From Acidobacteriota bacterium (GTDB lineage: Bacteria > Acidobacteriota > Terriglobia > Terriglobales > Acidobacteriaceae): a stretch of DNA of 9,316 bases. A program made the translations under genes and the position numbers. The notes under the pieces are model-generated. The model saw nothing but the letters and a program-made list of their open reading frames with translations. It was not told the origin of the DNA and did no database searches. Within the stretch, counting starts at the first letter, position 1, and every line of letters begins with the position of its first letter. This document shows, piece by piece, positions 1 through 5,241 of the stretch. The stretch is from the NCBI GenBank assembly GCA_028873155.1, contig JAGWML010000118.1, positions 1-9,316 of the forward strand, given 5' to 3'.

Positions 1-784
1 ACGTCAGCTTGGTTCCCTCCGTTGCCTTCCATTCGACGGCCCCAGTAAAAGTGTCCGTATTATTGCGTTGGTATTGTTCCAACAGACCGTCGTATTTGGC
101 GATGGAGTAACTTGGGCTGAGAGTCGGTCCCTCAAACGTATTCTTCGAGTACCCAAAGCGATAAGTCAGCCGGGAAACCGGAAAGAGTGAAAGATTCGTG
201 TCGGTCATCCGGCGAACGGTATTAAACAGCACAGAGGATGTGTTCACCTGCGGCCACACAATATACCCGGTAGGCGCAGTCGAAGGCCCAATCGGCATCT
301 TTCCCGCAACAATATTGGGGTTGCCGAGGAGGTCGTAGTCAAAGTACTGGCGATCGCGGCGGAATATCCCTGAGAACTCGTACACCTTTCCCTTGGATAG
401 GTTCAAACGTGCGAAGCTGTTTGGATCGCCGCCGAAGCCGCTGCCGAAGGCCTCAAGGTCATCGACCAAGGTGTGTTTCTTCTCTGGCACCGCATGCATC
501 TCGAAGCTTTCTCCGAGCACGCGCGGACCGGATTGCAGGTTGACCAGAGTGCTGTACATGGCGGGGCTACCCACCATATTTGTCATGCGTCCACCCATGT
601 CGACAGATTGATGCGCTCTGTAGCCGTCTGGAATGGACATCTGTGAGATCGGCATCGGCAGCTGAGCGAGCGCGACTCCCGCTGTCATCAGCAGAGCGGC
701 TGCGCTACAGCCGGCGATGCGCCGGATTCGTGCAGAAGAGGGCTGTTGTCGGAACAGCCTTGAAAACCAGCCTATGTTCTCCAT
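1..784 (-). CDS. MtrB/PioB-like outer-membrane beta-barrel protein (partial, 3' end outside window)
   Basis: Reading leftward from the ATG at 784, an open frame of 261 codons reaches the window edge without a stop. The first 40 residues form a Sec signal peptide: a basic stretch (ARIRR), a hydrophobic core (AALLMTAGV) and a cleavage site after ALA. The mature part is rich in aromatic/polar alternation typical of outer-membrane strands, for example KVYEFSGIFRRDRQYFDYD at about 133-151 and SRLTYRFGYS at 204-213. The gene lies 106 bases downstream of a decaheme MtrA/DmsE-type cytochrome on the same strand, the usual order for porin-cytochrome conduits, where the barrel sheathes the cytochrome in the outer membrane. 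Its only visible cysteine (Cys26) is in the signal peptide, so the N-terminal CxxC of Shewanella MtrB is absent. A GTGAGG ribosome site lies 6 bases before the ATG. Seen: signal peptide and context. Inferred: the MtrB role, since the visible part is not strongly diagnostic and most of the barrel may lie outside the window. Confidence 0.72.
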   Translation of the reverse strand, partial: MENIGWFSRLFRQQPSSARIRRIAGCSAAALLMTAGVALAQLPMPISQMSIPDGYRAHQSVDMGGRMTNMVGSPAMYSTLVNLQSGPRVLGESFEMHAVPEKKHTLVDDLEAFGSGFGGDPNSFARLNLSKGKVYEFSGIFRRDRQYFDYDLLGNPNIVAGKMPIGPSTAPTGYIVWPQVNTSSVLFNTVRRMTDTNLSLFPVSRLTYRFGYSKNTFEGPTLSPSYSIAKYDGLLEQYQRNNTDTFTGAVEWKATEGTKLT

Positions 785-822
785 ATGAAGCCTCACTTGA
801 TACCCCTTGCTCACCTCGAGAC

Positions 823-840
823 TTCGCAATGTACTGCGAA
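823..840. other. Intercistronic hairpin between cytochrome and barrel genes
   Basis: A perfect 6-bp inverted repeat, TTCGCA then TGCGAA, encloses a six-base loop (ATGTAC) in the 106-base gap between the two genes. No T-run follows on the minus strand, so it does not look like an intrinsic terminator. It may be a processing or stability element that sets the cytochrome/barrel ratio, or simply chance. Confidence 0.3.
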
Positions 841-890
841 ATCGAACTGGGATCAGGACCGAAGCGTCTGCGACGCACGGCGCCAATCCA

Positions 891-1856
891 TTACCGGATA
901 AACGCCTGGCTGATATTCGACCCGTGAATCATCGTGTGGCAGTTAATGCACGGCGTAATCGTCGAAGATCCTGCGCCCATCCCATGCACCGTACCCGCGG
1001 CAACCGGGCTGTGACACTGGTTGCACAGCGTGGCAATCGATGGCATGTTCAGGAGTCGCGCGTTCTGCGAGCCATGTGGCGTATGGCAGGACATGCACCC
1101 CTCGGCCCGTACCGGCGCGTGCTCAAACACAAAGGGTCCGCGCGTTTCGGTATGGCACTTGGTGCACACTGCGTTCTGATCCGCTGTCGTCCGCACGTTG
1201 TTGGCCTGGAAGGTTCCGTGCACATTGTGGCAATCGCTGCACGTCACCAGTCCTTCGTTCACCCTGTGATGGAAGGGCATATCGAACGACGGCTTCACAT
1301 CGGTGTGGCACTGGTAGCAAAGCTCCGGCTGTGAGGCTTTCAGAAGATGCTCAGGCGCCTTGCTGTCGTGAATGCTGTGGCAGCTCACGCAGCTTACATT
1401 GCCCTTGCCGTGCGGCGAGCGCTCGAAGTTCGGATGCGTCCCCGCGTGACAGCTCAGGCACTTTGCATCCACATCCTTGGCAGAGGCTTCTTTCGGGCTG
1501 AATATCTTGCTCTTGTCTCCGCCCCCGTCCACGTGCGCCTTGCCGGCTCCGTGACAGTCTTCGCAGGTCACTGCAGAGCCGTCATGCTTTTGAGCAAGCC
1601 GTGTGTGTGGATTGAAGGCAAAGTTTTTTGACTGCGCCTCGTGGCAGGTCGCGCATGCATCCGCGCCCACGAACTCGGCAGGTGTAGTTTGCTTGGTCTG
1701 CGTATTGGCAGGTTTTGCCCCGTTCGCAGGTGCGGCCATCGCCGGTACGCTTAGAACAATCGCGCCTAGCAACAGCATCCAACAGGCTCGCAGTCCCGAT
1801 CTATTGTTCGGAGCCGCATTCACTTTCCATCGCCGTACTGGCCCATCTATCTGCAT
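891..1856 (-). CDS. DmsE/MtrA-family periplasmic decaheme c-type cytochrome
   Basis: The 321-residue product has exactly ten CXXCH heme-attachment motifs: CATCH 68, CEDCH 98, CLSCH 133, CVSCH 156, CYQCH 180, CSDCH 206, CTKCH 231, CMSCH 254, CNQCH 278 and CINCH 303. They are mostly 23-26 residues apart, as in MtrA/DmsE/PioA heme wires. Extra histidines (for example HH in the MPFHHR segment) can serve as distal ligands. Residues 1-41 form a signal peptide (hydrophobic core MLLLGAIVLSV, cleavage after AMA), so hemes would be added in the periplasm by the Ccm system. The start at 1856 was chosen because AAGGTGG lies 6 bases upstream. In-frame ATGs at 1880 (GGGGTGA upstream) and 1913 would add 8 or 19 residues before the signal peptide and have weaker support. 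The beta-barrel gene follows on the same strand. Likely role: passing electrons between the periplasm and the outer-membrane conduit. Direction and substrate cannot be read from the sequence. Confidence 0.94.
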   Translation of the reverse strand: MQIDGPVRRWKVNAAPNNRSGLRACWMLLLGAIVLSVPAMAAPANGAKPANTQTKQTTPAEFVGADACATCHEAQSKNFAFNPHTRLAQKHDGSAVTCEDCHGAGKAHVDGGGDKSKIFSPKEASAKDVDAKCLSCHAGTHPNFERSPHGKGNVSCVSCHSIHDSKAPEHLLKASQPELCYQCHTDVKPSFDMPFHHRVNEGLVTCSDCHNVHGTFQANNVRTTADQNAVCTKCHTETRGPFVFEHAPVRAEGCMSCHTPHGSQNARLLNMPSIATLCNQCHSPVAAGTVHGMGAGSSTITPCINCHTMIHGSNISQAFIR

Positions 1857-2046
1857 CAGGTACCACCTTGGTCGCTCCATGGTTGTCACCCCGGAACCGG
1901 CAGGCTCGGCCATTTTTTCGTTCAGCTCTTGATCGCTGGTGCTCTCGCCGCTGGACTCGCTGCCGATTTGCTGCAGGCCCGGAAGTGCTCGATGTGTGGA
2001 GCGTCACCTCATGCGCAGAATCCTAGTGAGAGTTTCAAATCATCGC

Positions 2047-2062
2047 CGTGACCCTCATCACG
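2047..2062. promoter_or_regulatory. CRP-like operator candidate 1 (CGTGA-N6-TCACG)
   Basis: CGTGA, six bases, then TCACG: the two five-base arms are perfectly complementary, and 8 of 10 positions match the CRP consensus TGTGA-N6-TCACA. It lies about 190 bases upstream of the cytochrome start and may bind the divergently encoded Crp/Fnr protein. Confidence 0.45.
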
Positions 2063-2157
2063 AAGGTCGCGGACATCGAGCACGAGAGAGCCTGATACGG
2101 CGCGGAAAGCGCGATGATTCCCGCACTTTGAGACCATTTACGCTCCTTCCCGCAAAT

Positions 2158-2173
2158 TGTGATCGCCGACACA
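2158..2173. promoter_or_regulatory. CRP-like operator candidate 2 (TGTGA-N6-ACACA)
   Basis: TGTGA-TCGCCG-ACACA matches 9 of 10 CRP consensus positions. The left flank (AAATTGTGATC) also resembles the extended CRP half-site. It lies near the middle of the divergent region, so it could serve either gene. Confidence 0.4.
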
Positions 2174-2202
2174 CACCTTGTTCCGCTTGACCCTGCACTC
2201 GT

Positions 2203-2218
2203 AAAAATCACGATTTTT
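2203..2218. promoter_or_regulatory. AT-rich perfect dyad AAAAATC-AC-GATTTTT
   Basis: Two seven-base arms are perfectly complementary around a two-base spacer, in an otherwise GC-rich background. The shape suits a binding site for a dimeric regulator. It does not resemble the FNR box (TTGAT-N4-ATCAA) or the CRP-like sites beside it, so any binder would be a different protein. Confidence 0.3.
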
Positions 2219-2286
2219 CGCGGTCCGCGCTGCATTGCGCCTGTGTGTGACAAAGCCGGAGCCGGCCGCATCCCGCGTGCAAGAAC

Positions 2287-2302
2287 CGTGAGGTGCGTCA
2301 CA
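2287..2302. promoter_or_regulatory. CRP-like operator candidate 3 (CGTGA-N6-TCACA)
   Basis: CGTGA-GGTGCG-TCACA matches 9 of 10 CRP consensus positions. It is centred about 147 bases before the regulator's start codon, where it could mediate autoregulation or act on the cytochrome promoter from a distance. Confidence 0.45.
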
Positions 2303-2314
2303 TCTTCCTCTGCT

Positions 2315-2337
2315 TTTCTGTCAGAAACTGCTAGCAG
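2315..2337. promoter_or_regulatory. Two abutting palindromes upstream of the regulator gene
   Basis: TTTCTG-T-CAGAAA (2315-2327) is immediately followed by the perfect ten-base palindrome CTGCTAGCAG (2328-2337). They lie 104-127 bases before the regulator start, within the likely promoter zone. They could be operator half-sites or small hairpins; no known box was recognised. Confidence 0.25.
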
Positions 2338-2441
2338 CGAAAGTCTTATTCCCGAAGACCGGCGCGCCTTCACCCTCGTCAGCGAGCTGACAGCGAGGAG
2401 GAAGGAAGAAGGCGTTTATTGGCGAAAGACGGGGCAGGACA

Positions 2442-3197
2442 ATGGCGGACTTAGTGACTCCGGCTGGAGTCCAGCAGAAGCGGCAGCGGCAACTCAACAG
2501 GCAGGCGCCGGTCGGCTGTGCAGCATGCGCAAACCGGCGGCCCGGCTGGTTCTGTTCTCTGGGCAGCGCCGTGCTGGCAGACCTGGAACTGGCAACCTCG
2601 ACGATCTCTTTACCCGCACAGGCTGCACTCTTTACGCAGGGAGAAGACGCACGCTGTCTCTACCTCATCTGCAGCGGCTACCTCAAGCTCACCGCAGGCC
2701 GCCCCAATGACCGTCAAATGATTGTCCGAGTCGCGGGGCCCGGCTCCATGCTCGGCCTCTATGCCGTCCTCTCGCACGGCGTCCACGAGGTCTCGGCTGA
2801 ATCCCTGACGCCGGCCCAGCTTCGGCCGGTTGAGCGCGAAAGGTTCATGGCATTCCTGCGCTCTCACAAAGAGGCCCAGATGCGCGCCGTGCAGTGCATC
2901 TGCCAGGAGTACCGCTTCGCTCTGCAGGATGCCTGCCGCATCGCGCTGACTGAAACCGTCGCTGCGCGCCTTGCTCGCCTGCTCCTTGAACTGGCTCACC
3001 AGATTGGCGAACACCTGCCCGAAGGCGGTTTCCGCTTTCCGCTGTTGCTCACTCACGAGGAGATCGCGTCGATGGCCTGCACCACGCGCGAGACGGTCAC
3101 CCGTACGCTGAGTCAGTTCCGCAAAGATGGATGGATTGCGATTGATGAAGGCATTCTGACGGTGCACGCGCCAGAACAGCTTCAGGCTCTGGTCTGA
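2442..3197 (+). CDS. Crp/Fnr-family transcriptional regulator
   Basis: The 251-residue protein has an N-terminal cysteine cluster (C26-x2-C29-x8-C38), a cyclic-nucleotide-binding-type beta roll (about 45-140), a long dimerisation helix (about 141-188) and a winged helix-turn-helix (about 195-245). The recognition segment TTRETVTR at 214-221 keeps the R-E-x-V-x-R pattern of E. coli CRP, predicting GTGA half-sites rather than the FNR TTGAT box. The usual cAMP pocket (GEL and RS) is not kept: the matching segments read GSMLG and HEVS, so cAMP is unlikely to be the ligand. The cysteine head resembles FNR-type sensors, but the fourth FNR ligand (Cys122 in E. coli) aligns with Arg128, so a classical 4Fe-4S centre cannot be claimed. 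The ATG at 2442 has only a modest ribosome site (GGGGCAGG just upstream), and no in-frame ATG, GTG or TTG was found in the preceding 27 bases. Divergent from the cytochrome genes, it is their likely redox- or respiration-linked regulator. Confidence 0.93.
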   Translation: MADLVTPAGVQQKRQRQLNRQAPVGCAACANRRPGWFCSLGSAVLADLELATSTISLPAQAALFTQGEDARCLYLICSGYLKLTAGRPNDRQMIVRVAGPGSMLGLYAVLSHGVHEVSAESLTPAQLRPVERERFMAFLRSHKEAQMRAVQCICQEYRFALQDACRIALTETVAARLARLLLELAHQIGEHLPEGGFRFPLLLTHEEIASMACTTRETVTRTLSQFRKDGWIAIDEGILTVHAPEQLQALV

Positions 3198-3231
3198 AAT
3201 CTCTTTCCGGCCAGGATCTAAAGAAGAAGCA

Positions 3232-3266
3232 ACGGCTGATCGCACAGGCAAGAAGCGCCCAGCCGT
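3232..3266 (-). terminator. Possible terminator hairpin between convergent genes
   Basis: ACGGCTG (3232-3238) and CAGCCGT (3260-3266) form a seven-base stem with a 21-base loop in the 77-base gap between the converging regulator and DUF4097 genes. On the minus strand it is followed by a T-rich tail (TGCTTCTTCTTTAG), so it suits the leftward operon better. The long loop makes it weak. Confidence 0.3.
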
Positions 3267-3274
3267 CTTGACTC

Positions 3275-4876
3275 CTATTGCGTTACAGTGTGCTCTCCCT
3301 CGCCCTTCGGGACCTTCAGGTGTGGAACGTTGGGCGGAGCGGGTGGTGTCGAAGGTGCCGGCAGACCGATTCCCGCATCGCCCTTCCGGATGCGCAGGTC
3401 GCCCACATCGGAGCTGAGCGTAATCTTCGCCTGCCCCTTGCCGATGCTGCCTGTGACACTCTTGCTCTCGTCGCCGGCAATGGACATCGGGAAGTCCGAT
3501 ACGATGTCTCCATTCTGCGTGTGGCCGCTGACCGTCGCTGACGTATTCTCAGGCAGCGCAACCTCCACGTTGCCCTTGCCGTTGTGCGCTTCGAGGTTGA
3601 AGTTCCCGGCCATTTCCACATGAATGTCGCCGCGCGTGTCGTTCACGTAGGTGTCACCGGCAATCTGGCTCAGATCCACATCCTTCGCCCGCGTGCTCAC
3701 GCGCACCTCTCCTTTCGCCTGAGTCACGTGCAGGTTGTCGGAGTCCAGTGTCAGATCACCGGGCAGAGTTCCCAGATCAATCTCTGTGATCGAGGTGTGC
3801 ACGTGCACCTGCCCGGCAACGTCTTCGAGATGGACATCGCCAAAGAGATCGCCGTTCATCGTGATCTTTCCCTTCACGCCGGAAAGAGTCACATCATTGC
3901 AGTTGCCGCTCGCCGTCAGGTCGCCGTTGATCTGATGCGCGGAAAAGTCGCCGCGGCCACCGGAGAAATGCACCTGCGCCGATCCATCGATGGCATTCAG
4001 TTGCACGGCGCCGTGACCGGAAGTTATATCCAATCCGTTGCCCAGACCGGCTGCAGACACATCCCCATGACCGGCATTAACCTGCACATGGGCGGTCTTG
4101 GGCAGCTCAATGACCAGGTTCATTCGGCCCTTGTCGTTTCCTTCAGTGCGAATCACGACGGCGTTGCCGCTGACCGTTACGTGCGCAGCTTCAGCTTCGA
4201 AGATCTTCTTCGCCTCTGCATCCGAGCTGGCAAAGGCCACCTGGTGCGCCTGCACCTGCACGCTGTCGCCCTCGCCCGCGGTCACACTCACATCGCCACG
4301 CGGATTCTCAATCTGCACAGCAGCATGGGCGGGAATCTGCACGTTCAGCACCTGCTGGTCCATGTCGTGCTCCGGCAGGCCAAGAAAGTTGAAAAAGTTG
4401 TCGTTGTTGTCGCCCCACTGGGCACGCAACGGTCCCCAGCGATGCCAGCCCGCAGCCGTCACGCCCACAATCGCCAGCAGTATCAGCAGGCCAACAAAGC
4501 CCCTGCTGCGGCGCACGGGAGCGCCTCGGCGCAGATCAAGGAACCACTCCGCAAGCATCCCCAGTCCGGCGAAGATCAGCAGCAGCGGCCACCAGCGGCC
4601 GTACCACGTCCAGAAATGCTCGGCGTCAATATGTCCGCTGTAGAGCAGCAGGCCAACGACGCCCACCCCGATCAGGATGATCGGCCCCACCAGCGATGGC
4701 ATGCGCGGGCCGTAGACGCCGGGATAGTTCGCCTGCCATGCATGACGCTGGGCACGCATCGCATCACGCTGCGCGCGCCATGCGGCCTTTTGTTGCTCGC
4801 GATAGACGCGCCATTGCGTGCGCGGGTCATAGGGCGGCGGTGCGCCTGGCGGCGAAGGGGGAGGCACACTGCTCAT
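3275..4876 (-). CDS. Membrane-anchored DUF4097 (toastrack-like) beta-repeat protein with LiaI/LiaF-type TM region
   Basis: The 533-residue protein starts with a proline-rich stretch, then an Arg/Trp/Gln-rich segment (about 20-50) probably on the cytoplasmic side. Three TM segments follow (about 61-80, 95-113, 126-143), placing the rest outside the membrane. Residues about 175-498 are short beta-strand repeats rich in the pattern G-D-V-x-(V/A), for example RGDVSVTAGEG, GHGDVSAAGL, INGDLTAS and VGDLRIRKG, which is the DUF4097 / LiaF-C "toastrack" style. A proline-rich tail (506-520) ends the protein. Known toastrack proteins with LiaF-type TM regions act in cell-envelope stress sensing, sometimes with Psp or two-component systems; here the partner is an ECF sigma operon. 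The ATG at 4876 overlaps the TGA of the preceding gene (ATGA) and has GGAGG 6 bases upstream, so the two are translationally coupled. It is the last gene of the operon. The precise function is unknown. Confidence 0.87.
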   Translation of the reverse strand: MSSVPPPSPPGAPPPYDPRTQWRVYREQQKAAWRAQRDAMRAQRHAWQANYPGVYGPRMPSLVGPIILIGVGVVGLLLYSGHIDAEHFWTWYGRWWPLLLIFAGLGMLAEWFLDLRRGAPVRRSRGFVGLLILLAIVGVTAAGWHRWGPLRAQWGDNNDNFFNFLGLPEHDMDQQVLNVQIPAHAAVQIENPRGDVSVTAGEGDSVQVQAHQVAFASSDAEAKKIFEAEAAHVTVSGNAVVIRTEGNDKGRMNLVIELPKTAHVQVNAGHGDVSAAGLGNGLDITSGHGAVQLNAIDGSAQVHFSGGRGDFSAHQINGDLTASGNCNDVTLSGVKGKITMNGDLFGDVHLEDVAGQVHVHTSITEIDLGTLPGDLTLDSDNLHVTQAKGEVRVSTRAKDVDLSQIAGDTYVNDTRGDIHVEMAGNFNLEAHNGKGNVEVALPENTSATVSGHTQNGDIVSDFPMSIAGDESKSVTGSIGKGQAKITLSSDVGDLRIRKGDAGIGLPAPSTPPAPPNVPHLKVPKGEGEHTVTQ

Positions 4877-5241
4877 GATTGGCCTCCCTGCGGACCATTT
4901 CCAAAGCTATGTGTGTCCGTATGCACAATGCCTGTGCCAGGCTGTGCCGTGGGTGCGCTCGCTGGCGCTGACGGCTGCGCCACTCCGCCCGGCGCGCCCC
5001 AGCCTGCTCCTTGATAGGGGCCCGGATATCCGCCTGGATACATGCCGGTGTACTGCGAAGGATCTTCCATGGTGGCGAGCGCCGCCCGCTCGGCCAGCAT
5101 CAGCACGCCAATCAGGATCAGAAGCAACGGCACAAACAGGTGCCAGCTCACCAGGTCGGCCTGGTGCAGCAAGGCCATGGTGCCAATCAGCAACAGAATC
5201 GCAGGCCCCTTCAAACGCCGGATGAGTATGTAGCGATTCAT
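4873..5241 (-). CDS. Small two-TM protein with LiaI/LiaF-like TM hairpin and Pro/Gly/Ala-rich tail
   Basis: The 122-residue protein begins MNRYILIRRLKGP, with two hydrophobic helices at about 12-27 and 34-50 separated by a short polar turn (HQADLVSW). The arrangement matches the TM hairpin of its two neighbours (compare KGPAILLLIG and VPLLLILIGVLMLAER). From about residue 58 it is a disordered tail rich in Pro, Gly, Ala, Tyr and Gln. The start at 5241 was chosen because GGGGGAGG lies just upstream and the ATG overlaps the previous stop by 4 bases (ATGA). The frame stays open upstream to 5316, but that part overlaps coding sequence of the previous gene and is not needed. Its stop again overlaps the next start by 4 bases. 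It is probably an inner-membrane accessory subunit of the operon's envelope-stress module. No catalytic residues are visible. Confidence 0.8.
   Translation of the reverse strand: MNRYILIRRLKGPAILLLIGTMALLHQADLVSWHLFVPLLLILIGVLMLAERAALATMEDPSQYTGMYPGGYPGPYQGAGWGAPGGVAQPSAPASAPTAQPGTGIVHTDTHSFGNGPQGGQS

Larger units (their letters stand above)
1857..2441. promoter_or_regulatory. 585-base gene-free divergent region between cytochrome and Crp/Fnr regulator
   Basis: No convincing gene lies here; short open frames on both strands lack family character and plausible ribosome sites. The region must hold the promoters for the leftward cytochrome operon and the rightward regulator. It contains three CRP-like GTGA dyads (2047, 2158, 2287), an AT-rich dyad (2203-2218), two adjoining palindromes (2315-2337) and an 18-base all-purine tract (2395-2412). 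I could not assign a confident -35/-10 pair in either direction; TTGACC at 2187 lacks a good -10. Confidence 0.6.

Noticed and set aside
807..1334. Plus-strand open frame opposite the cytochrome
   Set aside because: The opposite strand encodes five of the ten regularly spaced heme motifs here, and this frame shows only Arg/His-rich noise.
2187..2215. Sigma-70 promoter with TTGACC as -35
   Set aside because: At 17-base spacing the -10 would be ACGATT, too poor a match to call.
2158..2302. Classical FNR boxes (TTGAT-N4-ATCAA) in the divergent region
   Set aside because: None were found; the dyads present are of the GTGA-N6-TCAC class instead.
2035..2373. Minus-strand 112-codon open frame in the divergent region
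   Set aside because: No family character, and it spans the dyad-rich regulatory region. It is compatible with chance but would be worth a conservation check.
2159..2710. Plus-strand 183-codon open frame overlapping the regulator's start
   Set aside because: It overlaps the first third of a clear Crp/Fnr gene in another frame and has no recognisable domains.
2610..3251. Minus-strand open frame (213 codons) opposite the Crp/Fnr regulator
   Set aside because: It is a shadow of a confidently identified gene; no recognisable motifs were seen.
3584..5014. Long plus-strand open frame (476 codons) opposite the DUF4097 and 122-residue genes
   Set aside because: Its translation is His/Arg/Ala-rich without domain character. 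It lies antisense to two genes with clear domains, ribosome sites and ATGA coupling, and GC-rich codon use commonly leaves such shadow frames.
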